Positions 1 through 6,681 of a DNA stretch of 17,172 nt are shown piece after piece. The DNA lies in contig JAPDMB010000008.1 in the NCBI GenBank assembly GCA_025920305.1, forward strand, positions 1-17,172, read 5' to 3'. This stretch comes from Candidatus Parvarchaeota archaeon (lineage in GTDB: Archaea; Nanobdellota; Nanobdellia; Parvarchaeales; Parvarchaeaceae). Position 1 is the first letter of the stretch. Each line of letters begins with the position of its first letter. The translations under genes were made by a program, and so were the position numbers. Under the pieces are notes generated by a model. The model made no database searches and had not been told where the DNA came from. It was given only the letters and a program-made list of their open reading frames with translations.

Positions 1-1
1 T

Positions 2-94
2 ATAAAGATAACTGTAGATTTCGCCGGACATGATTGTCCCTGTCGAATATGTACGTTTTTACAGGACGATACTCCTCTTTGTAAACAATGCTAA
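2..94 (+). CDS. Possible 3' end of a Cys-rich protein cut by the window edge
   Basis: One forward frame is open from the first bases to a TAA at 92-94 and reads about 30 residues with five cysteines, arranged C-P-C-R-I-C and, 13 residues later, C-K-Q-C at the extreme C-terminus. Such spacing could bind a metal. The gene would begin outside the window, so neither domain nor family can be named. A second, 38-codon frame starting with ATG at 30 overlaps it, and both could be chance in this AT-rich edge. The clustering of cysteines is the only argument for coding. Confidence 0.25.
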   Translation: MKITVDFAGHDCPCRICTFLQDDTPLCKQC

Positions 95-199
95 TAAAGC
101 TGCTCAAGTCGTAACAAATGCACTAAATCCTATAATCCTGAAATAGATGTAATAAAATTACGACAGAAACTATCCTCTGGCTTTTTCACAAAATAGACC

Positions 200-1516
200 C
201 TATTTGATTCTATGCGGAAGAAGATTTGCCCTGTTCAAAAGCCATTTCCATAATGGAATGAAGTTTATAGTTTTGTTTTCTACTTTTTCCACAGCTTCGT
301 AATCCCACGTTATTAGCGTTAAATCGTTGCATCTAAACCGTTTTGCTCCTTCTAACATACTCCGCACTTCCCTGTCTTTAATTTCGTTCCTGCTAGAAGC
401 ATACGTTACCTGGATAAGTTCACGAACTTCCTCTTTCTTTACTCTTATAAAGTCTATTTCGTTAGCTGCGTCGCTATAATAAAGCGATTCATCATGCTGT
501 TGCCTGCGTTTCAATTCTATAAAAACTGCATTTTCCATCGCCCTTCCTATCTCCTTATCAAGGCTTAACACGGTGGAAGCTGCCCCCCAGTCATTTAGAT
601 ATATTTTAGGCAAGCTTAGTTCAGCTTTCTTCCTTGAGAAATTGAATTTTTTCAATTGAAAAGCAAAATAGGCATCCTCAAGCAGAGAGATGTATGCGTA
701 CAGGATCTTTTTGCTGACTTTTTGACCGCTGCCTTTTAGCGCCCGGTATAGGCTGTGGATAGATGACTGTTTAGAAAAAGAGAGCATTAATGACTTTATT
801 ACAAATCTAATAACACCTATATTCTTTATCCCGAATCTTTCAACTATGTCCCTGAAAATTATAAGATCTATGTAATCAGCATATAACTTTGGCGCAATGG
901 ACGGGCTTATAACTACATCAGGCAGGCTTCCGATGGTCAGATACCTTGATAATTCATAAAGGATCTGATTTTTTGCAGATGTAGATGGTAATGTTTCCTT
1001 CTCTATTGTAAACCCATTAAAGGACATATACTCCTCAAAAGATAGGGGATATACAGTGTACGTCAAACTTCGGCCCCTCAAACTCGATGCAATCTCTTTA
1101 CTTAAAAGCTTGGATGAGGAGCCTGTTAATATCACCTTAAAGGTCCTTTTTTCATGAAGCGAGTATATCGCTTTTTCCCATCCTTTTACCACCTGCGGTT
1201 CATCTATGTATATAAATTTTGGGAGCTTTCCATACAACTGCTGATGCATTCCAACAGCATCTAAGATGTCTTTATTTGTAAAGCCGTCTAGCTCTACGTC
1301 TTCCATATTCAAATACAAAAAATCCTGGTCCCTTAGCTTTAATTTATTTAGGAGAAAATTGAGCACGCTGTATGTTTTCCCACTTCTTCTAGCGCCTATT
1401 ATCACCGTCACGAATTGCTCTGAAATTTCAAATTTAACATCTCTATCCTTTATCTTCAGATTTCTAAGTTCCTCCTTTTTGTTTATAAGATATTGCTTTA
1501 TTGCATCGCGCTCCAT
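200..1516 (-). CDS. AAA-type ATPase with DUF4143-like C-terminal domain
   Basis: A 438-residue protein with the architecture of the archaeal AAA_14/DUF4143 ATPases, whose cellular role is generally unknown. Visible motifs are a Walker A GARRSGKT at residues 41-48, a Walker B FIYIDE at 101-106, a sensor-1-like VILTGSS at 128-134, and LRGR (146-149) as a possible arginine finger, followed by the family-typical PLSFEEY (157-163). The C-terminal third contains ENAVFIELKRR, then NEIDF and ELIQVTY, which fits the restriction-endonuclease-like fold described for DUF4143. The ATG at 1514-1516 lies 22 bases from a TATA box and is probably leaderless. The gene is visibly AT-richer than its neighbours and stands alone, which suggests it was acquired; these ATPases are common in mobile or accessory archaeal DNA. 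Function in this cell is unknown. Confidence 0.9.
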   Translation of the reverse strand: MERDAIKQYLINKKEELRNLKIKDRDVKFEISEQFVTVIIGARRSGKTYSVLNFLLNKLKLRDQDFLYLNMEDVELDGFTNKDILDAVGMHQQLYGKLPKFIYIDEPQVVKGWEKAIYSLHEKRTFKVILTGSSSKLLSKEIASSLRGRSLTYTVYPLSFEEYMSFNGFTIEKETLPSTSAKNQILYELSRYLTIGSLPDVVISPSIAPKLYADYIDLIIFRDIVERFGIKNIGVIRFVIKSLMLSFSKQSSIHSLYRALKGSGQKVSKKILYAYISLLEDAYFAFQLKKFNFSRKKAELSLPKIYLNDWGAASTVLSLDKEIGRAMENAVFIELKRRQQHDESLYYSDAANEIDFIRVKKEEVRELIQVTYASSRNEIKDREVRSMLEGAKRFRCNDLTLITWDYEAVEKVENKTINFIPLWKWLLNRANLLPHRIK

Positions 1517-1537
1517 ACAAATATGAATTCTTCATCC

Positions 1538-1545
1538 TTTAAATA
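1538..1545 (-). promoter_or_regulatory. TATA box of the AAA ATPase gene
   Basis: On the minus strand the sequence reads GGAAACTATTTAAAG, a BRE-like purine run followed by a TATA element. Its centre is about 26 bases before the ATG at 1516, so transcription would begin at or next to the start codon, giving a leaderless mRNA. Assigned by spacing and composition only. Confidence 0.5.
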
Positions 1546-1684
1546 GTTTCCTATAAGGGGAAACATTATAGCATAAGTTTACCCTTCTGAGAAACTTAGT
1601 CGTTCTGTCAAGTTAGAGCGAAAGACTCTGCTAGATATGTTGATTCCACAGCTATACATGGGGATATCGAAGGGCAGTGGAATA

Positions 1685-1692
1685 TTTATATA
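1685..1692 (+). promoter_or_regulatory. TATA box in the 1517-1743 intergenic region
   Basis: TTTATATA in an AT-rich patch is the only promoter-like element in this gap. It would start a transcript near 1714, about 30 bases before the small ORF at 1744. The rest of the gap (1547-1680) shows no ORF, convincing hairpin or repeat that I can recognise. Confidence 0.4.
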
Positions 1693-1743
1693 TGCAATGC
1701 GCTATTACATAATAGTGAAGATTATAGATAATAGATAAGTATT

Positions 1744-1842
1744 ATGAGAAGGAAGGGAAAGATGTTCATAACCGATGACGTTGGAGAGGATCCGGATGAA
1801 GATTACGACATCGAGAGAGACGAGATATTCGATGAGATTTAG
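1744..1842 (+). CDS. Possible 32-residue acidic small protein
   Basis: ATG to TAG encodes a basic start (MRRKGK) followed by a strongly acidic stretch with eight Asp and five Glu. The ORF follows a good TATA box (1685-1692) and its stop overlaps the stop of the convergent prepilin peptidase gene by four bases, a tight fit typical of compact genomes. No strong ribosome binding site is visible, and an internal ATG at 1762 is an alternative start. No family is recognised. The acidic composition could suit a protein-interaction or nucleic-acid-mimic role, but this is speculation, and chance coding cannot be excluded. Confidence 0.4.
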   Translation: MRRKGKMFITDDVGEDPDEDYDIERDEIFDEI

Positions 1843-2669
1843 AGGATCAGCATACTCAGCAGCGGGTTCGCAAAGAATAAGGTTATAACGGCTCCTATCA
1901 GTATCCCCGGTACGAACGGTAGGCCTGTCTTTATCCTGACCTTCTTCAGGTTCTCCTTCCTAAGTTTTTCTATTTCCTCCTCTGTCAGACCTACGTTGCT
2001 CCTCCTTACGACGATTCTGCCCCGGTTTATTATGTCCTCAGCCAGCCAGTCCCCCTCTGTGAGCCTGCTTACGTCCACCTCCCTGTACATCAGCTCAGCT
2101 GAAACAAGGTAGATGTATCTGATCACAGCCAGCAGGAAGACCATAAGCGCCAGGAGCATATTAAACGGATAGGGGAAGAGGAAGTATATCAGCGCGACAG
2201 CCGCCGCGCCGACTGCAAACAGGATATAGTCGTAAAATTTGAGATGTTTTCCCATGCTCTTGTAATTCACCGCCCCTAAAACTATCATCGCAAGCAGCCC
2301 GTATGCCCCGCCGAAGAGGAGGATATTTATGAATAGGTCTATGAAGGAGAGTCCAGACTGGACGCTTATATTCGTGAATAGGAAGGACAGACCGAGCATC
2401 AGCTTCACATCTCCCCCGCCCCACTGGCCGAGCCTGTACATCAGATAGGCGAATCCGAACAGCAATGCGGCGGACAGAGGAATAAACTCTATGAGCTGTA
2501 TGGAGCCGGTGTAGATTGAAAGAGCTATGACCAACAGAATGGCTCCGGCGAGGAAGACGTAACTTATAAAGTCCGGCACCTCTCTGTTCCTAATATCGAA
2601 GAAGGAGGCGGCAGCTAGGATAAATATAATAAAGCCGTAGATTACTATTAACAGTGGAGAGTACACCAT
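1839..2669 (-). CDS. Archaeal prepilin peptidase (A24 family)
   Basis: A 276-residue polytopic membrane aspartyl protease of the FlaK/PibD/EppA type, which removes the short basic leader of class III (type IV pilin-like) signal peptides at the cytoplasmic membrane face. The two catalytic aspartates are in the expected places: FFDIRNREVPD (Asp25) after the first membrane helix and GGGDVK (Asp87). Several further hydrophobic segments follow. The cytoplasmic tail about residues 195-255 (GDWLAEDII, GLTEEEIEKLRKE, VRIKTGLPFVPG) matches the archaeal A24 C-terminal extension. Likely substrates lie in this window: the products of 6184-9955 and perhaps 4353-5306. The start ATG directly abuts the divergent dphB start, so its promoter must lie inside dphB; a GTG one codon later is an alternative start. 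Confidence 0.92.
   Translation of the reverse strand: MVYSPLLIVIYGFIIFILAAASFFDIRNREVPDFISYVFLAGAILLVIALSIYTGSIQLIEFIPLSAALLFGFAYLMYRLGQWGGGDVKLMLGLSFLFTNISVQSGLSFIDLFINILLFGGAYGLLAMIVLGAVNYKSMGKHLKFYDYILFAVGAAAVALIYFLFPYPFNMLLALMVFLLAVIRYIYLVSAELMYREVDVSRLTEGDWLAEDIINRGRIVVRRSNVGLTEEEIEKLRKENLKKVRIKTGLPFVPGILIGAVITLFFANPLLSMLIL
2623..2631 (+). promoter_or_regulatory. Candidate dphB promoter inside the prepilin peptidase gene
   Basis: AATATAATA lies about 40 bases before the dphB ATG; transcription would begin near 2654, leaving a leader of about 16 bases that contains GGAGAG (2655-2660) as a weak ribosome binding site. Because no intergenic DNA exists here, the element overlaps the N-terminal codons of the opposite gene. 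Confidence 0.35.
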
Positions 2670-3395
2670 ATGATATATCTAATAGGGACTGGTTTATATT
2701 ACTTAAATGACATCCCGCTGAGGGCGGTAGATCTGCTTAAAAAGGCGGATGAGGTCTTTCTTGAGAGGTACACCAATCTCAATGATCTATCCTGCATGGA
2801 GGAGATCGAGAGGACCATCGGGAAGACAATAAAAATAAAAGGCCGCGACTTCTTTGAAAGCGAAGAACCTATAAGGATAGGGAAGGCCAAGGACATCGCC
2901 ATACTTGTGCCAGGCGATCCTCTCGCAGCGACGACGCACATCTCGCTCGTGGCTGGGGCGAAGAAGGCAGGGATCGAGGTGAAGGTGGTCCACGCTTCCA
3001 GTATATTCACCGCCGCCGGCTCCACCGGCCTCTCCCTCTACAAATTCGGAGCCGTCACAAGCATACCTATGTACCATGAGAGGTTCAATATCACCAGTTT
3101 CATCGATACGATCAGGAGGAACAAACAGAACGGCCTTCACTCGCTTGTACTGCTTGAAGCGCTGGATGAGAGCCGGTTCGTAAGCGAGAAGGAGGCAGTC
3201 GAAGCCATCAAAAGAAACGGAGAAGACATAATAGACGAGAATAAAGTCATCGTCCTGTCAAGGATTGGAAGCGAAGACGAGAAGATATCTATGTTCAAAA
3301 GAATCGATGAGCCTCTTAAGCCGCCTCTCTCTCTGATCATACCTGGGGATATAAGCAAGATAGAGGAGGAGAACATGAATATCCTGCTTGGTTGA
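2670..3395 (+). CDS. dphB: Diphthine synthase
   Basis: A 241-residue S-adenosylmethionine-dependent methyltransferase that methylates the modified histidine of translation factor EF-2 during diphthamide synthesis in the cytoplasm. The start is secure: MIYLIGTGLYYLNDI is the canonical N-terminus of the family. Other signatures are VPGDPLAATTH (80-90), which builds the cofactor pocket, and HASSIFTAAGSTGLSLYKFG (108-127). The C-terminus (SLIIPGDISKIEEENM) is conserved, though the whole protein is somewhat shorter than typical archaeal homologues of about 255-270 residues. It is divergent from the prepilin peptidase with no base between the start codons, and convergent with the surface-protein gene at 3418. 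The rest of the diphthamide pathway is not in this window. Confidence 0.96.
   Translation: MIYLIGTGLYYLNDIPLRAVDLLKKADEVFLERYTNLNDLSCMEEIERTIGKTIKIKGRDFFESEEPIRIGKAKDIAILVPGDPLAATTHISLVAGAKKAGIEVKVVHASSIFTAAGSTGLSLYKFGAVTSIPMYHERFNITSFIDTIRRNKQNGLHSLVLLEALDESRFVSEKEAVEAIKRNGEDIIDENKVIVLSRIGSEDEKISMFKRIDEPLKPPLSLIIPGDISKIEEENMNILLG
2693..2701 (-). promoter_or_regulatory. Prepilin peptidase promoter inside dphB
   Basis: The minus strand reads TAATATAAA, centred about 26 bases before the prepilin peptidase ATG at 2669, so a leaderless transcript is expected. The element lies in dphB codons 8-11, so it is also constrained by the conserved DphB N-terminus. Confidence 0.45.
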
Positions 3396-3417
3396 GATAC
3401 GTCATCAGGCAGATCAT

Positions 3418-4299
3418 TCAACTCACAGATATTGGGATATAACTTGACTGCATGCAGTAAGTATAACCGGCCTCGATGGTTATATTCTGCAGGCTAGAGT
3501 AGCTCTTTCCCTCAACCGGCTGGGACGTCAAAAAGAACGGTAGCTGCAGGGCTCCGTCGGTGAGCAGATACAGGTCTGCAGATGGATAAGTTATATTTAT
3601 CGATGTGTGCTTTGGTGTCAGCGGGCTCTGCGAGGCGACGTATATCTGCGAAGTAGATGCGATGCTGAGCCACCTCAAAGCATTGTTATTGACGTAGCCT
3701 GACGTAGAGATAGGGGAAAATATGAGGGTGTAAGTCTCATTCTTAGGCGAAGGGGAGGCTGGAATGACCTGCGTTATGTCCGATACTGAGATATTGAAAG
3801 GCGAGACCGATTCTACCGGTGAAACCGTCGGCACGATCCCGGTGTAGGACGAGTTCTCAAATGAAAAAAAATAGGTGTAGGAGGAGGTATAATTAAAGCA
3901 GGCTGTGAAGCTCAGCGTACACACCTGAGATTTAGCGGATAAAAAGCTATCAAGCAGACTTGTGGTCGTCCCGCCATCCAGATTAACGAGCTTGTCATCA
4001 GAGGAGGTTATAAAAGGGCAGCCTGCAGGCGACACCGATACGCTTATCGGCTGGCTGGAATGATCCGTCAAGGTTATCACGGCATTAAACTGCGAGCCGG
4101 AGTATATCTGAGCGCTTGGATTCTGCAGGGAAGCAGAGAAACTTATAGGATTATAGTAGACTATAGCGCTTGTGTTTGTAGATTTACCGAGACCTATCCT
4201 GCTTAGGACAGCCGGGTCGTACAACACTATGGCTGCTAAGGCGATTATGATCAGCAGAAATACGATGACGCCGGCGCCGGCAGCTTTCCTGTTAAACAT
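3418..4299 (-). CDS. Membrane-anchored surface protein, unknown function
   Basis: A 293-residue protein with a basic start (MFNRKAAGAG), one hydrophobic segment at about residues 10-27 and a long Ser/Thr/Asn-rich extracellular part with several N-x-S/T sequons, the look of an archaeal cell-surface glycoprotein. The leader resembles a class III signal (RKA followed by AGAGV) but the Gly two residues after the putative cut does not fit the usual pattern, so it may simply be an uncleaved anchor. A few cysteines (AGCPF, QVCTL, TACFN, YTYCM) could form disulfides. The C-terminal strand pattern (NITIEAGYTYC) resembles the end of the upstream protein at 4353-5306 (GISIDYNYLY), so the two may be distant paralogues. 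It has its own promoter and ends 22 bases from convergent dphB. Confidence 0.75.
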   Translation of the reverse strand: MFNRKAAGAGVIVFLLIIIALAAIVLYDPAVLSRIGLGKSTNTSAIVYYNPISFSASLQNPSAQIYSGSQFNAVITLTDHSSQPISVSVSPAGCPFITSSDDKLVNLDGGTTTSLLDSFLSAKSQVCTLSFTACFNYTSSYTYFFSFENSSYTGIVPTVSPVESVSPFNISVSDITQVIPASPSPKNETYTLIFSPISTSGYVNNNALRWLSIASTSQIYVASQSPLTPKHTSINITYPSADLYLLTDGALQLPFFLTSQPVEGKSYSSLQNITIEAGYTYCMQSSYIPISVS

Positions 4300-4333
4300 A
4301 GTGTATCACAGCAATTATGAATAAGAAATCCGC

Positions 4334-4342
4334 TTTATTTAA
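4334..4342 (-). promoter_or_regulatory. TATA box of the 4299 surface-protein gene
   Basis: The minus strand reads AAGGTTAAATAAAG, a BRE/TATA-like element in the 53-base gap after the upstream gene. Transcription would start near 4311, giving a leader of about 12 bases, so the two surface proteins need not share one transcript. Confidence 0.4.
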
Positions 4343-4352
4343 CCTTTGCGAC

Positions 4353-5306
4353 CTATGAGTTGCAGGTTATGACCGGACCAGGCAGAGAATATAGATAATT
4401 ATAATCGATCGATATGCCTACGAGGTTCTGGCTTGGCGCCTTCACGGAGTTGAAGGCGGAGATTGTCAGGGGCAGACCCGATGAGACCAGCGATAGCTGA
4501 ACGTTTGGTATGGTTATCTTTAATAGGTTTCCAGATACTACGGGAAGATAAGCCACGCCGGCATAGTATAGGAATGCATGCGCTATGGCTCCGCTCGAAT
4601 TGTCGATCGTAACCGTTATAGAGGATATCTCCCCATTCGCCCCGGATGGCAGAAGCTGTGTATAGACATTGCCTGAGTATACGGTTGGAGTGATGATTAT
4701 ATCCATGCTTGTGTTAGCTGTCTGCGTGCTCGCGGATAGGTCATTCGTCTGCACGACCATAGGGCTGGCGGATACAGACAGGAATCCAGCTGGTGAAGAG
4801 TACACTGTGCTTGGGATTAAGGACGAAGGCGTCGTGTATGGATAGACTACTATTGACGTGTTTACCACCTGGCTCACCCCTGTCGACTCGACTGTCAGCA
4901 CCGAGGTGGATGAAACTGTGCTTGATATCGTGCTGCTGCAAACTACATTGAAGGTTATGCTGGCTGGAGAGGACATGGTAGCCGGCATTGAAAACGCCTG
5001 ATATGAAGGGCTTTCGCTTAGGAAAGCTGGCTGGTTAACGCTGAATGAGACGTTAGTCGCTATAGGCTCGTCGAAAGGATTGCCATACGTCACTATCACC
5101 TGGCCCGACTGACCGGGGTTCAAGCTGGGCGAAGGGGTAATTGTCGAAGAGAAGGTATAGGCTGTGACCGCGCTGGTTGTCTTAGTAGTCGTTGTAGTGG
5201 TAGGTATGTGAAGATATCCACCAAAGTAAAGAAACGCCACGATGATGATCAATATGAAGACGATCGCTACAACTGCGCCGCCTGAAGCGCCTTTATTTGC
5301 GTGCAT
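4353..5306 (-). CDS. Surface protein with class III-like signal and Thr-rich linker
   Basis: A 317-residue protein beginning MHANKGASGGAVVAIVF. The K-G-A-S tetrad before a long hydrophobic segment (about 10-30) fits the pattern used to predict archaeal class III signal peptides, so the neighbouring prepilin peptidase could cut after Gly6. Unlike the proteins of 6184-9955 there is no acidic residue at the start of the helix, so pilin assembly is doubtful. A short run of threonines (about 36-45), probably a glycosylated stalk, separates the helix from a beta-rich Ser/Thr/Val ectodomain with N-x-S/T sequons. The segment PSPSLNPGQSGQVIVTYGNP recalls Ig-like surface domains. It is preceded by its own leaderless-type promoter. 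No specific function can be given. Confidence 0.75.
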   Translation of the reverse strand: MHANKGASGGAVVAIVFILIIIVAFLYFGGYLHIPTTTTTTKTTSAVTAYTFSSTITPSPSLNPGQSGQVIVTYGNPFDEPIATNVSFSVNQPAFLSESPSYQAFSMPATMSSPASITFNVVCSSTISSTVSSTSVLTVESTGVSQVVNTSIVVYPYTTPSSLIPSTVYSSPAGFLSVSASPMVVQTNDLSASTQTANTSMDIIITPTVYSGNVYTQLLPSGANGEISSITVTIDNSSGAIAHAFLYYAGVAYLPVVSGNLLKITIPNVQLSLVSSGLPLTISAFNSVKAPSQNLVGISIDYNYLYSLPGPVITCNS

Positions 5307-5329
5307 AATGATTACTATATAAGACTAAG

Positions 5330-5337
5330 TATAAAAA
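5330..5337 (-). promoter_or_regulatory. TATA box of the 5306 surface-protein gene
   Basis: The minus strand reads CTTTTTATACTT, centred about 27 bases before the ATG at 5306, so the mRNA should have almost no leader. A second TATA-like patch at 5315-5322 is too close to the start codon for archaeal spacing. This element lies in the 72-base gap after the GINS gene, so the surface genes form a separate unit. Confidence 0.45.
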
Positions 5338-5378
5338 GCTTTCTTCAGAACGAATCAGAGGGGCTTAGCATGTCTGCG

Positions 5379-5957
5379 CTAAGCTGGCACAGCTTTTCCG
5401 CTCCTTATAAGTATGTCTGCGACGTCTTTCTCAACCTCAACGACGTTCGGGAACGAGAACGGGCCGTAAGTCTTATTATTCCTCCATATAAACTGCGGAA
5501 TATCCGACATGATCTTTATGACCATCTTGTCCCCATCCTCTTTTTCGGCCTGCACCGGTTTCGGCTCCTCCTTCGCAGGTTCAGCCTCCTTTATCTGGCT
5601 TATGAATGCCGCCTTGTATTCAGCCAGCATCTGCGTCAGTTTATCGAGCATTACGATCTCCTTCGAGCTCATCATATCCTTTGTGCCCTGATCCACGCTC
5701 TTGAGAAGGGAGAGCTGGTAGATCTTCTTCAACCTTATGTCGATTATCTTGTTCACGGTGCTTATGACGTTTTCAATCTGCTTTGACAGGTCGGAGACCC
5801 TCTCCTCGTCCTTGATCTTCTTCGCCTCCTCCAATGACCTCTTTGTCAGAGACATGTATTCTATCATGTCGACTATCCTGCTGTCCGTCAGACTGGTCAG
5901 GGATCGGCTGCTGGATTCATCCCTTAAGATCCTTATGAACTCGCTATAGGTTATCAT
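5379..5957 (-). CDS. gins51: GINS complex subunit (Gins51/Gins15 type)
   Basis: A component of the archaeal replicative helicase complex (CMG-like), which joins MCM and the Cdc45/RecJ-like protein at replication forks. From the chosen ATG the protein is 192 residues. It has the alpha-helical A domain first (MITYSEFIRILRDE, then long charged helices to about residue 125), a Glu/Pro/Lys-rich linker and a C-terminal small B domain (VIKIMSDIPQFIW, TYGPFSFPNVVEV, ADILIRSGKAVPA). A-then-B order identifies the Sld5/Psf1-like Gins51 type rather than Gins23. The frame extends 22 codons upstream to a GTG at 6023, but the ATG at 5957 is preferred because the N-terminus then matches the family and GAGGAGAGG precedes it at 5969-5977. 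It lies 7 bases after a possible small ORF. Confidence 0.88.
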   Translation of the reverse strand: MITYSEFIRILRDESSSRSLTSLTDSRIVDMIEYMSLTKRSLEEAKKIKDEERVSDLSKQIENVISTVNKIIDIRLKKIYQLSLLKSVDQGTKDMMSSKEIVMLDKLTQMLAEYKAAFISQIKEAEPAKEEPKPVQAEKEDGDKMVIKIMSDIPQFIWRNNKTYGPFSFPNVVEVEKDVADILIRSGKAVPA

Positions 5958-5964
5958 ATCGATA

Positions 5965-6066
5965 CTAATGCCTCTCCTCAGTTGCGTCTTTCCGCCTGTA
6001 GACGATATGGGTTTCCCCTGCACCTGCAGGGCAGATTCTGAACTTATGGACCCTTATCCGTTCCAT
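5965..6066 (-). CDS. Possible 33-residue protein upstream of GINS
   Basis: ATG to TAG encodes a basic peptide beginning MERIRVHKFRIC and ending RRKDATEERH, with one cysteine. Support is positional: the ATG lies about 28 bases from a good TATA box (leaderless first gene), and the GINS ribosome binding site lies inside its last codons with 7 bases between stop and the next start, as expected for the second gene of a unit. No family is recognised. It may instead be a translated leader of the GINS mRNA, or non-coding. Confidence 0.4.
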   Translation of the reverse strand: MERIRVHKFRICPAGAGETHIVYRRKDATEERH

Positions 6067-6090
6067 TTTACATCTTTATTCTGTTATACT

Positions 6091-6099
6091 TTTATTATA
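6091..6099 (-). promoter_or_regulatory. Promoter of the small ORF-GINS unit
   Basis: The minus strand reads CTATAATAAAAG within the AT-rich gap 6067-6183. Its centre is about 28 bases before the ATG at 6066. The remainder of the gap has no ORF or clear hairpin. Confidence 0.45.
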
Positions 6100-6183
6100 G
6101 ATTTTCCTCATATTTATCGGTTCGTTTTCATCCAGTCTCTGAAGAGCGTGAAAATTCCAGCTCATACTGTTAAAGGGATATTA

Positions 6184-6363
6184 TCAGAAGGCTTTAAGCC
6201 CGCCGAATAAAGCACCTATCTGTTTGGAGAAAAAAGAGTAGATATCCGAGAGAAAGTGGCTCGGGCCTAAAAATATTATGTAAATTATCACAAGTATTAT
6301 TCCAAGCACCAAGGCCACTATATACAAAAACGTGGCTTCGAGCACCGCCTTTTCATTTACCAT
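6184..6363 (-). CDS. Short pilin-like protein, 59 residues
   Basis: Last gene of the pilin-like cluster. The reading frame is open further upstream, but the ATG at 6361-6363 is chosen because it yields MVNEKAVLEATFLYIV, a class III-type leader: Lys-Ala, then V-L, which fits the K/R-G/A cleavage pattern, followed by Glu at +3 and a hydrophobic helix of about 25 residues. After cleavage only some 54 residues would remain: the helix plus a short amphipathic tail (SHFLSDIYSFFSKQIGALF). The ATG lies two bases after the stop of the preceding gene. Predicted to be cut by an A24 peptidase and to sit in the membrane or in a filament core. It resembles the gene at 6508-6681 (KGSVEGAVLVYIV against KAVLEATFLYIV). 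No specific function is known. Confidence 0.7.
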   Translation of the reverse strand: MVNEKAVLEATFLYIVALVLGIILVIIYIIFLGPSHFLSDIYSFFSKQIGALFGGLKAF

Positions 6364-6365
6364 AC

Positions 6366-6524
6366 TCAGAAATAAGACACCTTCGGCACGCCAGGAAGCA
6401 GGCTTGTCCATAGATTCGGCGCGAATATTATGAGGTAGAATATCAGGACTACGATCATGATGATAACTATGATTATTATCATCAGTATATAGTCCGCTAT
6501 CCCCCTTTTAGATGAAATGAGCAT
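6366..6524 (-). CDS. Short pilin-like protein, 52 residues
   Basis: ATG (complement of 6522-6524) to TGA encodes MLISSKRGIADYILM followed by an exceptionally hydrophobic Ile/Val/Met helix and a short tail (APNLWTSLLPGVPKVSYF). The tetrad R-G-I-A fits the class III signal pattern, and Asp lies at +3 after the putative cut. The start overlaps the end of the upstream gene by 17 bases and has AAGGT about eight bases before it; the stop is two bases before the next gene. The reading frame is distinct from both neighbours and the same leader design recurs, so I regard it as a real gene although it is very short. Confidence 0.7.
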   Translation of the reverse strand: MLISSKRGIADYILMIIIIVIIMIVVLIFYLIIFAPNLWTSLLPGVPKVSYF

Positions 6525-6681
6525 AGTTTATACCTTCGCTTGAGTTCAAAAGTTCGCCTACTAAATTTGTTATCTTATACGGAGTAAAGACCTGCAGGAC
6601 AAATATTATTATGATTATCATCACTATCAGAATCACTATGTACACCAGCACTGCACCTTCTACGGATCCTTTGCTATACAT
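6508..6681 (-). CDS. Short pilin-like protein, 57 residues
   Basis: The frame extends 14 codons upstream, but the ATG at 6679-6681 is chosen because it places a class III-type leader at the N-terminus: MYSKGSVEGAVLVYIV, with Lys-Gly before the presumed cut and Glu at +3. One very hydrophobic helix follows, then a tail of about 25 residues (TPYKITNLVGELLNSSEG). The leader resembles archaeal KGQxSxE pilin signals with one residue missing. The ATG overlaps the stop of the preceding gene by eight bases, implying translational coupling, and the 3' end overlaps the next gene by 17 bases. The predicted location is the cytoplasmic membrane or a pilus-like core. Confidence 0.72.
   Translation of the reverse strand: MYSKGSVEGAVLVYIVILIVMIIIIIFVLQVFTPYKITNLVGELLNSSEGINYAHFI

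Noticed and set aside
30..146. 38-codon plus-strand ORF starting MIVPVEYVRF
   Set aside because: No ribosome binding site or promoter, no motif, and it overlaps the Cys-rich frame.
200..1516. ATPase as part of a toxin-antitoxin or defence system
   Set aside because: No partner gene is adjacent; the flanks hold only a gap and an edge fragment.
5301..5786. 161-codon plus-strand ORF opposite the GINS gene
   Set aside because: It is the antisense shadow of a gene with clear GINS domains; its Leu/Arg/His-rich translation has no recognisable features.
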